DNA from: Enterococcus wangshanyuanii
GTDB lineage: Bacteria > Bacillota > Bacilli > Lactobacillales > Enterococcaceae
DNA length: 64,000 nucleotides
Direction of reading: 5' to 3'
Assembly: GCF_002197645.1 (NCBI RefSeq)
Contig: NZ_CP021874.1
Span: forward strand, 2,728,001 to 2,792,000
The notes under the pieces were generated by a model. The model searched no databases, was not told the DNA's origin, and saw only the letters and a program-made list of their open reading frames with translations. This document shows, one piece after another, positions 8,561 to 18,199 of this stretch (within the stretch, counting starts at the first letter, position 1; every line of letters starts with the position of its first letter). A program made the position numbers and the translations under genes.

Positions 8561-9553
8561 ATGATTGAAAAAATCTCAGATGTTAATGTCAAGATTGATA
8601 TCCAACATCCTCAACCAATTGTCGGTTTAGGCAATCCAGCAATTTTTGTCAAAGGGACTTTAGCCGGCTACAAAGAATATACTAGCCTAGAAGTATTGAA
8701 GAAAGATTTTGCTGATACTACAGCAGCATATAAGAAAGCCAAAGCGATTTGGGATCAAGAAAACAAACCAAAGACGATCGCGATTGTTTCTTATGTGGAA
8801 GATAAGATCACTGAAGCTGCAACTAATTACTTTTACAATGATTGGCATTTTGCATTGTTAGATGAATACTCTGAAACTAATGCATTGGCCCTTTCCAATT
8901 TGATTGAAGAAAATAAATTCAAGTTCTTGGTGGTTCAAGTTGCTACAGTAGCTGAATTGACTGTTTTCGAAGGCAATACTTTAACAATTGGCTTAGTGCA
9001 TCCATTAGAAGAAGCTTTAGACGCTGCTTTGATCGGTAACACAGGAAGTTTACCTGTTGGTTCTGTGACTTGGAAATTCCGCAATGGTTTAGTAGGAATT
9101 AAAGCAAATGCTGTAACAATCGCTGATTTGAATGCAATCGAAAAAGCCAATGGCATTGCTTATGTTACTAAAGGTGGAATTCCTCAAACGTCAGAAGGAA
9201 AAACTATTGGTGGCGAATACATCGATGCTTTACATGGTGATCATTGGGTGAAATCGAATGTAGAAACGAATGTGCAGCGTTTGTTATCAACAACAGATAA
9301 ATTAACTTTTGACTCTAATGGTATCGCACTATTAGAAAGTTCTGTCGCTAATGTTTTAGAAACAGCATTTAATAATGGAATCATCGATATTGTAGATGAA
9401 ACAGGTGCCGGTAATTACAGCGTAACGGCTTTAAGTCGTGATGATCTTGATCCAGAAGATATTGCAGCACGAAATTACAAAGGTTTATCATTTACTTACA
9501 AACGATCTGGAGCTATCCACAGTGTGGATGTCTACGGCACAATTGAGGTCTAA
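8561..9553 (+). CDS. Contractile tail sheath protein (DUF3383)
   Basis: This 330-residue protein makes the contractile outer tail. DUF3383 features include NVKIDIQHPQPIVGLGNPAIFVKG at the start, VSYVEDKITEAATNYFYNDWHFALL, and the terminal TYKRSGAIHSVDVYGTIEV. The start at 8561 follows AGGAGGAATTAATA. Its presence, together with a gp25-like protein and a baseplate J protein downstream, shows the phage is a myovirus-type particle. Confidence 0.85.
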   Translation: MIEKISDVNVKIDIQHPQPIVGLGNPAIFVKGTLAGYKEYTSLEVLKKDFADTTAAYKKAKAIWDQENKPKTIAIVSYVEDKITEAATNYFYNDWHFALLDEYSETNALALSNLIEENKFKFLVVQVATVAELTVFEGNTLTIGLVHPLEEALDAALIGNTGSLPVGSVTWKFRNGLVGIKANAVTIADLNAIEKANGIAYVTKGGIPQTSEGKTIGGEYIDALHGDHWVKSNVETNVQRLLSTTDKLTFDSNGIALLESSVANVLETAFNNGIIDIVDETGAGNYSVTALSRDDLDPEDIAARNYKGLSFTYKRSGAIHSVDVYGTIEV

Positions 9554-9571
9554 GAAGGAGGAATATAGATA

Positions 9572-9970
9572 ATGGAAAGCATGACAACCTATGATGCTAA
9601 GGAAGTATCAACGATTATTGACAACGTGGTAATGTTTGGGTTCCAAGATGGGGATATGGTTTCTTTCTCGAAAGACAACTCATATATTGAAGTTCAAACG
9701 GATGCACAGGGTCAATCTAGTGCAGCGAAGAATAACGACAACTTGGGAACATTCACGATCAACCTTTCTCAAAACTCACCTTGTAATAAGCAATTAATGG
9801 CTTTGGCTAATGGTCGAAAAGAGTTTCCTATCTCGGTTACTCATTCATCAGAAAAAGCATGGGCATCTAAAGCCTATATCGAGAAAACACCAGACGGTTC
9901 TTTCGGTAAAGGTGTTCCAACACGATCATATACAATCAAGGCATTAGACTACAAACACGAATACAACTAG
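9572..9970 (+). CDS. Tail tube protein
   Basis: The 132-residue protein follows the sheath gene, where the tube gene is expected. It has the strand pattern of DUF3277-like tube proteins: TYDAKEVSTIIDNVVMFGFQDGDMVSF, GTFTINLSQNSPCNKQLMALA and a terminal RSYTIKALDYKHEYN. It is translated from ATG 9572 after AAGGAGGAATATAG. A hairpin starts right at its stop and probably tunes expression of downstream genes. Confidence 0.8.
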   Translation: MESMTTYDAKEVSTIIDNVVMFGFQDGDMVSFSKDNSYIEVQTDAQGQSSAAKNNDNLGTFTINLSQNSPCNKQLMALANGRKEFPISVTHSSEKAWASKAYIEKTPDGSFGKGVPTRSYTIKALDYKHEYN

Positions 9971-9997
9971 CACTTAGTTTTTACTAAGTGCTTTTTA
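9970..9997 (+). terminator. Hairpin between tail tube and chaperone genes
   Basis: GCACTTAG pairs with CTAAGTGC around a short loop and is followed by five Ts. It lies at the tail tube stop codon and could lower transcription into the chaperone and tape-measure genes relative to sheath and tube. The polarity effect is inferred. Confidence 0.65.
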
Positions 9998-10031
9998 TTA
10001 TGAAAAAACAAAAATTTGGAGGAATTATATC

Positions 10032-10364
10032 ATGACTAAAAAAGATGAAGTAAAAGAATTGGAAGCAAAAAACAATATTCCAGATGCGGAAAAACGACCA
10101 TTCAATAAATTCGGGAAACAAGAAACCCACGAAGTAAATGGCATCGAATATAAGTTCCAGTTTCCAGGAGTAAGAGCTGCACAACAAATTTTAGATAATT
10201 CAAAAGGACCAGCTGGGATCTTTGTAGATGAAGCTTACAACAAACAATTAATGGATACGGTTATTGTAGAACCTAAAACGGATTGGGACTATTGGGATGA
10301 ACATGAAGGATATCGGGAGGTAATGGGCTTAGCCGATAACTTTCTTGGTCGATTGCTTAACTAG
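10032..10364 (+). CDS. Tail assembly chaperone, first frame
   Basis: The 110-residue protein is the upstream product of a two-frame chaperone locus just before the tape-measure gene. It starts at ATG 10032 after TTGGAGGAATTATATC. The sequence is acidic and helical with the core HEVNGIEYKFQFPGVRAAQQILDNS. In many tailed phages a ribosomal frameshift near the 3' end makes a longer form that coats the tape measure. The overlap with the next frame spans 10333-10364. Confidence 0.78.
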   Translation: MTKKDEVKELEAKNNIPDAEKRPFNKFGKQETHEVNGIEYKFQFPGVRAAQQILDNSKGPAGIFVDEAYNKQLMDTVIVEPKTDWDYWDEHEGYREVMGLADNFLGRLLN

Positions 10365-10539
10365 TCCTAATTCACGTGTAACGGAGCGAAAGGTGCAGAA
10401 AGAAATGCACTTTTGGCTCCCTGTTATCGCAGGTATAGCAACAAGGGAAGAAATAGAACATGCTACAGCAGAACAATTAGCAATTTGGAATGAAGTAGCT
10501 TATCAGAAAATTAGTTTAATGAAAGGTGGTGCTATTTAG
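10333..10539 (+). CDS. Tail assembly chaperone, second frame (probable frameshift product)
   Basis: The open frame starts after a TAG at 10330 and runs to 10539. It has no credible start with a ribosome binding site: the first candidate, TTG 10345, lies inside the upstream coding frame. It is in the +1 (equivalently -2) phase relative to 10032-10364. The product (TERKVQKEMHFWLPVIAGIATREEIEH and so on) is helical. Translation by programmed frameshifting within the ~30-base overlap is the likeliest explanation; the exact slip site is not identified. Confidence 0.65.
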   Translation, partial: PITFLVDCLTSPNSRVTERKVQKEMHFWLPVIAGIATREEIEHATAEQLAIWNEVAYQKISLMKGGAI

Positions 10540-13500
10540 TGGCGGATGCATTAAGAAAATCGGTCATTGAACTAGATTGGAAAATAAATGGTTCATCCTT
10601 ACAAAAGGCAAATGAAGAAACTGATAGATTAATTGCAAAGTCTGGTCAGATGCAACAAGCATTTAATCAAGGGGCTTCTGCAATTAATAGCACCACTAAT
10701 TCTATTAGTAAATACGGCAACACCGCTCAACAAGGAACGAATAATGTTGTTCAAATGGGCGCAAAAACTCAATCAGCTTTTAGAGGAACCAATAGTGCTG
10801 TGCAGGCTAGTACAAACAATGTTGTGCAGTTTGGATCGAGAGGGACTAGTGCTTTCAGCAGTGTTGGTTCCTCTGCTACGTCAGCTAAATCAAATGTCGT
10901 CAGCATGACATCTGCATTAAATACTGCAAGCAATACAGCTGGATCACTTGGCACAAAGATGAAGTCTTCAATTACATCTGCTAAAAATAATGTCATTGAT
11001 CTTTCTAGCAAATTTGGTGGTTTATCAAATTCAGTTACTGGAGCAACGGGCAAAATTGCTCAATCTATAGAAACTAGTGTAAACAAACCATTGAATGTTG
11101 CGAAAGGTTTATTAGGTGGTTTGTTAGCTACAGCAGGTGTTGCAGGTGCAGGATCATTATTCAATGCCGGTATTGATCGTTTAAGTGCAATCGAAGATGC
11201 GAAGTTATCTTTAGACGTTATGATGGGTGATTCAGGAAAAGCACAAGCTTTCATGGATCAAATATTGGACTTTGCAAAGACAACACCTTATGCGTTTACT
11301 CAATTATCATCCAGTGCTAAAAATCTATTTGCATATGGAATGGAGCAACAGAATATTGTTCCGACGTTGAAAGCTATCGGGGATTTAGCAGCTGCATCAG
11401 GTAAAGGTGCAGGAGCGATCGATACCTTATCCAATGCCTTTGGTAAAATGCAAGTTATGGGGAAAGTATCGACCGAACAATTGAATACAATCACCGAAGC
11501 GGGTGTACCAGCACTTAAAATTCTAGCAAATGAAGCAGGTACGACAGTTGAAGAAATGCAGAAGCAGATCAGTAGCGGATCTATTGAGTCAGGAAAGGCT
11601 ATTGCTACAATAGTAAAAGGAATTCAAGAAGGTTCTGCTGGTATTGCTGGAGAAACACAAGCACTTGGTGGCGTAATGGAAAAATTAAAAGGCACATGGA
11701 AAGGTTCATTAGATTCAATGAAATCTGCTGTTACCGGAACTATGGCCACGTTAATGACACCAGCGAAACCTCATATACAAGCAGGTATGGCTTGGTTTGC
11801 TACTCAATTTAAGAAGCTTCCTGATATTGTAAATTCTACAGGTAAATTTTTAGAGCCGGCTTGGGCACCTACCAAGAAGGCTTTTTCTAATATGCAAAAT
11901 TTCTTTTCTAATACTTTTGTTCCGTCAGTCAAAGAAGTTGGTAGAGAATTAGGACCGCACTTCTTAAAGGCTGGGGTAGCAAGTATCAATTTCTTTAGCG
12001 ATACTATCACGACCTATGCAAAACCAGTTCTTGTTGGAGCAAAAGATTTCATTGTGAAAGATTTTATTCCAACAGTCGCTGAACTAGGTAAGACGATGGG
12101 TCCTAGTTTTATTGATGGAGGAATATCTGCTCTAAAATCTTTTGGGTGGGCTGTTGATAATGTTGTTAAGCCACCTCTTAAATGGCTGAAAGAATATTCA
12201 GAAGAACATCCAGAACGTATGCAAAAAATGGCTAAGTTTGCTGGTATTGGTGTAGGTGGACTACTTCTTTTCAATAAAGTTGGCAAGCCGATCATGGGTG
12301 CTACTGGAAAAGTTTTTGGTTTGATAGGTGCTATTAAGAAAATTGGATCTACATCGATTGCCGAAGCAACTAAAAGTAAGCTTGCATTTCAAACGATTGG
12401 AAATTCTGCACAATCAGCTACTCAATCCGTTAATGCTGGAAGTTTAGTAGATGATGCAGGAAATCTTATCGCTCAAAGAAGCAAAGTAAAAACTCCATCT
12501 AAATTAGCTGGTGGTTTAAAGTGGTTTACTAGCGGTAATGTCGGGGCAGAAAAAGCGTTTGTACCTGTAGCTAAACATGCTGGTAAAGCAACTATGGGAG
12601 CAAAAGCTGTAGGAGCGGTTAGCAAAGTTGGCGGAGCTGTAAAAGGAGTAGGCAAGTCTATACCTGGTATTGCTTATGTCGCAGCAGCTACCAATTTGAT
12701 TGGTACGAATAAAAATAACGTTGGCGATAAACTAGGTGGTTCTGGTGGAATGCTAGCTGGCGGAGCAGTTGGAGCCAAACTAGGTGGATTAATCGGAACA
12801 GCAATTGCTCCTGGTATTGGCACTGCAATAGGTGGAGCAGTCGGAGGAATCGCAGGAACACTTGCAGGCTCGAAATTTGGGCAAGCAATGGGGAAATCTA
12901 TTCAAAAGAATTGGCCAGCTATCTCTAAGACTATGGGTAAAATGTGGGAAGGTGCAAAGAATAATATTTTCATCGGACCATTAGTTTCTGGTATAGACTC
13001 AGCTGCTAAGCAAGCAATATCTATTGGAAAAAAATCTGTCAAAGCAACACAGGACTTTTTCGCAAAGCCGTTTGATACAAAAGTAAAGTCTAGTAAGGAT
13101 GTTTCAAAAGATTCAGCTAAAAAAGTTAACTCTTACATGGCTAACCAAGAGAAAGTTATAGAATCTCAAGTGAAACTTAAAATCACTGGTAAACCAATGA
13201 CAGATGCCGAATTCCAAGATGTAATGAAGACTTATGATGCAATGGAATCTCAAGTTACTAAATCTCTAAATGCTAAAAAAGATAAGTCATCAAAAAATAT
13301 GGATAAACTTTTAAGCTTAGGTGCATTGGATCAATCGACCGTCGATAGTGCGAAAAGGTCACAGGAAGAATTAGCTAAAATTAGAGTTGAGAAATATAAA
13401 AAAGGAAATCAGGATTTAAAAAGTCTTTTAGAAAAGCAAAGGCAAGAAGAAGTTGAAGTAACTCAAAAATACGAGAAAAGAAATTCAGATATTAGAGAAA

Positions 13501-15767
13501 GGGCTAGTAAAGAGCGAAGAGAGTTAAACAAAAAAGAATTAGATGAAATCAAGAGAAATGAATGGTTAAACGAAAGTGAATTGCGCGGTATTAGAGAACG
13601 ATATGGAAAAGAACAAAAAGAATTAAATTCAGAGCAAACTAAAAATGCTGTTGGAGCTTTATCAGAATCTGCTAAAGAACAGAAAATTATTTTAGGGAAT
13701 CTAAAAGATGCAACTGGGGAAATTTCAGCTAAGCAAGCAGCTAATATAGTTTCTCAATCATATAAAGCAAAAGAAGGTTCGATTAATGCTGCAAGGGAAA
13801 AATATGACGAAACGAAAAAAATTCTTGATGAAGAATACTATGTCACTGGATCAATCAGTAAAGCTGAGTACGAAGAAGCTGTAAAGAATGCAAAGCAAAC
13901 ACGAGATGAATCAATTGCAACAGCAGAAGAAACACATAACGGTGTTGTTGAACAAGCCCAAAAACAAGCAGAAGGACATTTAGATTCAGTAGACTGGGAA
14001 ACTGGACAAACGCTTAGCAAGTGGGATAACTTCAAGGTTGGATTGTCAAAGGCAGTAAATCTTGTTACAGGTGGGATAAGTTCAGTTTTAGAGTTTTTTG
14101 GACTTCCAAGAATACCCAAATGGGAACCTAAAGGATCATCTAATTCTTCTGCAAAATCAGGATCAAATAAAATTCCTAATAAGTATAAAGGGGATATGAC
14201 ATCATATCAAGGTCCTGCATTTGTTGGTGAAGAAGGTATCGAACTTGCATATGATAAATCACGTTCAGAGACTAGAATATTAGGTTCTAATGGTCCAGAA
14301 ATGACACATGTTCGATCTAGCGAGAGAATCTTAAATCATAAAGATACAATGGCCGTCTTAAATGGTGGTATGGGTGCAGGTTCTGTCTTGCCGGGATTCG
14401 CAGAAGGCAAAGGGAATGGACTAACTGATCTTGTAGACGGAGCCAAAGATTTTGGGGCTAAAGCATGGGATAAAGCGAAAGATGTAGGTGGTAAAGTAGT
14501 CAGTGGTGTAAAAGCTGGTGTTGAAACTGCTAAGGCGTGGTTAGGTGATCCTATTGGTCAAGTCAAGGCTTTAGTAGATAAACATAACCCATTCAAAAAA
14601 CAGAACAACACAATTACTGACATTGGTTTTGGCACAATGAATAAAATCAAAACTAGTGGTGCCGATTGGGTCAAAAATAAACTATCCGAATTCAAAGACT
14701 TTTTTGCATCTGAAGAAGGAGCTTCTTTTGGTGCTGGGGCTTATGCGCCACATTTTGGTGCGCCGTTCCAAAGAACTTCTCCTTATGGTCCGAGACCTGG
14801 ACTCTTTGGTGATTTCCACACAGGTATTGATTATGCTGCACCTACTGGAACGCCTTTACCAGCTCAATTTCCTGGTACGGTAACATATTCTGGCGGAGCA
14901 ACTGGATATGGTAATTTAATTAAAATCCAAGTAGCAAAAGGCATTGAAACATTATACGGTCACATGAAATCAGTTAGCACTAAAACAGGTGATACTGTAA
15001 AAAGCGGAGAAATTATTGGTGCTGTTGGAAGTGAGGGCTGGTCTACTGGGCCGCATGTCCATTACGAGTTACAAGCTAATGGAAAACACGTTAACCCTGA
15101 TACTTATGGACAAACTGGAGCTAGTGTTGGTTCTGGTGGATGGGAACCGCAAGTTAGAAAAGCAGCTAAACAAATGGGGCAAACTGCTAGTGATGCTGAG
15201 GTTAATGGTATTCTTGCACAAATCCAACGTGAATCTAGCGGTAACCAAAGCATCGTGCAAAGTAGTGCAGTGTGGGATGTCAACACAGCATCCGGGAATC
15301 CAGCACGAGGATTATTGCAATATATTCCTCAAACATTCGATGCTTACAAGCTAAGAGGCTATGAAAATATCATGAATGGATTCCATCAGCTTTTGGCATT
15401 CTTTAACAACTCCAATTGGAGAATTGATTTGCCATACGGTAGAAGCGGTTGGGGTCCATCAGGTCACAGGATTAAAGCCTATGCCAAAGGTGGTCGTCCA
15501 ACAAAAGGGGAAACAGTGTTAGTTGGTGAGAATGGTCCTGAATTATTTGAAACTGACACAGCAGGAACAGTACATCCTCATGAAAAAACGAAAAGTCTTT
15601 TTGCACAAGGAGCACCACAAATCAATTTTAGTCCTACGGTCAATGTGGAAATTAAAGGTAATGCGGAACCATCTGTTGCTGGTAGTATCAAGGACGCTGT
15701 AAGACAAGTATTAGATGAGGAATACTCTAAATTATTGAATATTTTCGGCACAGGAGGTGTTGTCTAA
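10539..15767 (+). CDS. Tape-measure protein with M23 peptidase and lytic transglycosylase-like domains
   Basis: At 1742 residues this is the largest phage gene; it sets tail length and probably degrades peptidoglycan during DNA entry. It starts at GTG 10539, overlapping the chaperone stop. The N terminus is Ser/Asn/Gln-rich and helical, followed by a tape-measure core at ~210-400, then glycine-rich hydrophobic segments near 725-785. The M23-type domain (~1395-1520) keeps H1427, D1431 and H1506-V-H1508. A goose-lysozyme/SLT-like segment follows (~1535-1640) with a candidate Glu1565 in QRESSGN. Two wall hydrolases in one tape measure suggest adaptation to a thick Gram-positive wall. Confidence 0.93.
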   Translation: MADALRKSVIELDWKINGSSLQKANEETDRLIAKSGQMQQAFNQGASAINSTTNSISKYGNTAQQGTNNVVQMGAKTQSAFRGTNSAVQASTNNVVQFGSRGTSAFSSVGSSATSAKSNVVSMTSALNTASNTAGSLGTKMKSSITSAKNNVIDLSSKFGGLSNSVTGATGKIAQSIETSVNKPLNVAKGLLGGLLATAGVAGAGSLFNAGIDRLSAIEDAKLSLDVMMGDSGKAQAFMDQILDFAKTTPYAFTQLSSSAKNLFAYGMEQQNIVPTLKAIGDLAAASGKGAGAIDTLSNAFGKMQVMGKVSTEQLNTITEAGVPALKILANEAGTTVEEMQKQISSGSIESGKAIATIVKGIQEGSAGIAGETQALGGVMEKLKGTWKGSLDSMKSAVTGTMATLMTPAKPHIQAGMAWFATQFKKLPDIVNSTGKFLEPAWAPTKKAFSNMQNFFSNTFVPSVKEVGRELGPHFLKAGVASINFFSDTITTYAKPVLVGAKDFIVKDFIPTVAELGKTMGPSFIDGGISALKSFGWAVDNVVKPPLKWLKEYSEEHPERMQKMAKFAGIGVGGLLLFNKVGKPIMGATGKVFGLIGAIKKIGSTSIAEATKSKLAFQTIGNSAQSATQSVNAGSLVDDAGNLIAQRSKVKTPSKLAGGLKWFTSGNVGAEKAFVPVAKHAGKATMGAKAVGAVSKVGGAVKGVGKSIPGIAYVAAATNLIGTNKNNVGDKLGGSGGMLAGGAVGAKLGGLIGTAIAPGIGTAIGGAVGGIAGTLAGSKFGQAMGKSIQKNWPAISKTMGKMWEGAKNNIFIGPLVSGIDSAAKQAISIGKKSVKATQDFFAKPFDTKVKSSKDVSKDSAKKVNSYMANQEKVIESQVKLKITGKPMTDAEFQDVMKTYDAMESQVTKSLNAKKDKSSKNMDKLLSLGALDQSTVDSAKRSQEELAKIRVEKYKKGNQDLKSLLEKQRQEEVEVTQKYEKRNSDIRERASKERRELNKKELDEIKRNEWLNESELRGIRERYGKEQKELNSEQTKNAVGALSESAKEQKIILGNLKDATGEISAKQAANIVSQSYKAKEGSINAAREKYDETKKILDEEYYVTGSISKAEYEEAVKNAKQTRDESIATAEETHNGVVEQAQKQAEGHLDSVDWETGQTLSKWDNFKVGLSKAVNLVTGGISSVLEFFGLPRIPKWEPKGSSNSSAKSGSNKIPNKYKGDMTSYQGPAFVGEEGIELAYDKSRSETRILGSNGPEMTHVRSSERILNHKDTMAVLNGGMGAGSVLPGFAEGKGNGLTDLVDGAKDFGAKAWDKAKDVGGKVVSGVKAGVETAKAWLGDPIGQVKALVDKHNPFKKQNNTITDIGFGTMNKIKTSGADWVKNKLSEFKDFFASEEGASFGAGAYAPHFGAPFQRTSPYGPRPGLFGDFHTGIDYAAPTGTPLPAQFPGTVTYSGGATGYGNLIKIQVAKGIETLYGHMKSVSTKTGDTVKSGEIIGAVGSEGWSTGPHVHYELQANGKHVNPDTYGQTGASVGSGGWEPQVRKAAKQMGQTASDAEVNGILAQIQRESSGNQSIVQSSAVWDVNTASGNPARGLLQYIPQTFDAYKLRGYENIMNGFHQLLAFFNNSNWRIDLPYGRSGWGPSGHRIKAYAKGGRPTKGETVLVGENGPELFETDTAGTVHPHEKTKSLFAQGAPQINFSPTVNVEIKGNAEPSVAGSIKDAVRQVLDEEYSKLLNIFGTGGVV

Positions 15768-16324
15768 TGGCGCTCATACAGGTTGGTAATACTAAAATAT
15801 ACGTGGTGAATACTTCTGAAGGCGATGCTAGTTCGGCAAATGTTTCTCAGTATCCAGTCGAATCTGGAGCACCAATAACAGACAACATGATGTATATGGG
15901 AGGGCAAGTCACTGTTAGTGGCTTCCTTCTTGATGAAAAAGGTTCTACAGCTGAAAAAGCATATTCGACATTAGTTGATTGGCAAAAAAATGTTAAATGG
16001 ATTACGTATCGAGGGAGAATGTATTTTAAAAATGCAGTTATACAAGACGTTAGTAGATCGTATGATCGATATAAAAATGGATTTGGTGTAACTATAACGC
16101 TGCAGCCAATCAGGATAGCTAAATCGATATGGGAAAAGATTCCTCAACCACCAGTGGCTAAGCAACCAGTGAAGCCGTCAAATGCTGTCTATGTGACGGT
16201 GCAACCAGGTAATACTTATTGGGGATGGTGGCAGCAATACGGAACATCCATCCAACAATTAAGAGATTGGAATAAATGGCCAGATCGTTTTATACCAATT
16301 GGAGCAAGAGCCAGAGTGAAATAG
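15767..16324 (+). CDS. Baseplate protein with C-terminal LysM domain
   Basis: This 185-residue protein begins one base inside the tape-measure stop. The N-terminal ~140 residues are beta-rich (VESGAPITDNMMYMGGQVTVSG) as in baseplate/hub adaptor proteins. Residues ~145-185 form a LysM-like domain (VYVTVQPGNTYWGWWQQYGTSIQQLRDWN). This matches the LysM baseplate component (gp53-like) found after the tape measure in myophages and phage-tail-like particles. Confidence 0.8.
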   Translation: MALIQVGNTKIYVVNTSEGDASSANVSQYPVESGAPITDNMMYMGGQVTVSGFLLDEKGSTAEKAYSTLVDWQKNVKWITYRGRMYFKNAVIQDVSRSYDRYKNGFGVTITLQPIRIAKSIWEKIPQPPVAKQPVKPSNAVYVTVQPGNTYWGWWQQYGTSIQQLRDWNKWPDRFIPIGARARVK

Positions 16325-16336
16325 CGAGGTGAGTAG

Positions 16337-16696
16337 ATGTCTATAAGAGGGTATATCCCAATCGAAAAAGATAGTTTGCCTGAAAAGTTTGAAATACCTT
16401 TGGGCAATGTCAATTACATTTTAGGTATTGACTATAATAAGACAGAAAATATTTTTACAGTTGATCTCTTTAGCTATGATAATGATCCTATTGTTATCGG
16501 TGAAGCATTAGTATTAGATGAACGACTTTGGAGGGATATTGTAGATGATCGGATTCCTTCTATTGATTTAGTACCAATGGATGAATCGGGGAAATCTAGT
16601 GAAATAACGTTTCAGAATTTTGGTGTAGATATCTTTCTTTATATGGATGATTTACCACCTAACTATAGTGAGCCAAGTTTGGAGGGTTCAGAATAA
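16337..16696 (+). CDS. Baseplate plug-like protein
   Basis: The 119-residue beta-rich protein lies between the LysM baseplate protein and the hub. It starts at ATG 16337 after GCGAGGTGAG. Segments such as FEIPLGNVNYILGIDYNKTENIFTVDLFS and the terminal PNYSEPSLEG fit the small plug family (DUF6983-like) often found here. It overlaps the next start by one base. Confidence 0.66.
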   Translation: MSIRGYIPIEKDSLPEKFEIPLGNVNYILGIDYNKTENIFTVDLFSYDNDPIVIGEALVLDERLWRDIVDDRIPSIDLVPMDESGKSSEITFQNFGVDIFLYMDDLPPNYSEPSLEGSE

Positions 16697-17526
16697 TGGC
16701 AGATCAACAATGGATGCGATTGTTACAAATAGAAATGCATGATAAAAGTGGAAAGAATCGCGTATTATTTCGAGCAGATTCGGGGCGACTAGATCGCTTC
16801 GAGATACATATGACTGCTCCATTTTCGGATGAGCCTACACCTTCGGAAGTGTCTGTTACTATGTATAACCTTAGTAAAAAAAGCATTGATTTTATTAAAA
16901 AAGGAAATCCTGTTTATATACATGCTGGTTATGCAGGTACTAGTCATGGTGTTATTACACAGGGTACTATCGCTACTCTGCAGCCGACTGTTCTTAGTGG
17001 TGTTGATCGTATTACGACATTTACATTCTTGGAAGGAAAAGATTATTCCGATCATAAAGAAGTGAATATCACTTTTGCTAAAGGGTCAGATGCTAACACG
17101 ATAATTAGACGTGTAGCAAATGAATCAGGAATTCCTATTTCAGAAATCAAACTTAAAAACAATAAAGTTTATGGATCCGGATATACTGCAGACGGTCAGG
17201 CAATGAGTGTACTAGAAGAAGTAGCCAAAGCATGTGATACATCAATTTATTTTCGGAGAGGACAGCTTGTAATCAAGAATTTCAAGGAAGGTAACAAGGA
17301 ACGTTTGAAATTGAGCGCAGCAACAGGATTGATCAGTCAGCCTACTCGAATAGAAAACGGTGATTATTCTGGATGGTCGATAGAATGCTTGCTACAACAT
17401 AAAATTAGTACAGGCACAGCAGTCCATATCGATTCAAAAAATGTAAAAGGAAACTTTTATGTAAAAAATGGCCAGCACTCCTATGATGGATCAAATTTCA
17501 CTACTACATGTGAGGTGGTATCATGA
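16696..17526 (+). CDS. Baseplate hub protein (gpD-like)
   Basis: The 276-residue protein probably forms the central hub below the tail tube. It is beta-rich with a phage late-control gpD-like core: FEIHMTAPFSDEPTPSEVSVTMYNLSK, the repeated beta segments around KGNPVYIHAGYAG, and AKGSDANTIIRRVANESGIPI. The position between plug and spike genes supports the call. Confidence 0.78.
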   Translation: MADQQWMRLLQIEMHDKSGKNRVLFRADSGRLDRFEIHMTAPFSDEPTPSEVSVTMYNLSKKSIDFIKKGNPVYIHAGYAGTSHGVITQGTIATLQPTVLSGVDRITTFTFLEGKDYSDHKEVNITFAKGSDANTIIRRVANESGIPISEIKLKNNKVYGSGYTADGQAMSVLEEVAKACDTSIYFRRGQLVIKNFKEGNKERLKLSAATGLISQPTRIENGDYSGWSIECLLQHKISTGTAVHIDSKNVKGNFYVKNGQHSYDGSNFTTTCEVVS

Positions 17527-17855
17527 AAGATTTTGATTCTCGTTTTTTTAAGGACTTTGAAAAGCGGATCAATAAAAATTTGAACGTGATGCAACTATGT
17601 CGCGTCGTTGAGATTGATGGACAGAAAGCAAATGTGCAACCTATTGCTTTAAAATCTGACGGAGGAAAAAGAGCCATGATTTTGAATGCATTAGTTTTAA
17701 ATCATTGCAAGGAAGACATCGGAAATGGAAAAGTTGTCTTAGTCGGATTTTGTGATCGTGATATAGATAACTTTCGTGGTTCAGCCGACTATTCTCTATC
17801 CTCCGAAAGAATGCATAGTCAAAACGATGCAGTTATTTTGGGGGTGATAGGATGA
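17523..17855 (+). CDS. Baseplate spike/puncturing protein (Gp138 N-terminal-like)
   Basis: The 110-residue protein contains an OB-fold-like pattern (MQLCRVVEIDGQKANVQPIALK, VLVGFCDRDIDNFRG, NDAVILGVIG) resembling the N-terminal domain of Gp138-type spike proteins. It probably helps puncture the envelope under sheath contraction. It overlaps genes on both sides by four bases, indicating coupled translation. Confidence 0.7.
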   Translation: MKDFDSRFFKDFEKRINKNLNVMQLCRVVEIDGQKANVQPIALKSDGGKRAMILNALVLNHCKEDIGNGKVVLVGFCDRDIDNFRGSADYSLSSERMHSQNDAVILGVIG

Positions 17856-18199
17856 AGGATCTAGTTTTGTCTAGTTCAGGTGATGTACTATTTGAAAGTG
17901 ATTTGCAGCTGGTTGATGGCGAAGATGAGTTAGCTCAAAGCGTTCTTCTGATTCTATCGATCAGACTAGGTGAATTTTTTTTAGAAGATGAACTAGGATT
18001 GAGTCATGAAAATATGTTAGCTAAAAACTTTAATGAAGAATATCTTTCACAAGACATAGTTTGGGCAATAACAGATCAAGAACCAAGAGTTGCCAGTGTT
18101 AATGAAGTTGAAATCATAAAAAACAATAGAGATTTATCTGTGCGTGTGAGAATGATAGCAGCAGATGGTCGCGAAATCGAGGTGATGGCTAATGCTTGA
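17852..18199 (+). CDS. Baseplate wedge protein (gp25/DUF2634-like)
   Basis: The 115-residue protein has the gp25-like pattern: LQLVDGEDELAQSVLLILSIRLGEFFLEDELGLSHENML followed by VWAITDQEPRVASVNEVEI. The wedge protein nucleates sheath polymerisation at the baseplate. It overlaps the baseplate J gene by eight bases. Confidence 0.82.
   Translation: MKDLVLSSSGDVLFESDLQLVDGEDELAQSVLLILSIRLGEFFLEDELGLSHENMLAKNFNEEYLSQDIVWAITDQEPRVASVNEVEIIKNNRDLSVRVRMIAADGREIEVMANA

Noticed and set aside
10633..15354. Several ORFs of 60-112 residues on both strands inside the tape-measure gene
   Set aside because: They are shadow frames of a strongly supported 1742-residue coding region and lack ribosome binding sites.
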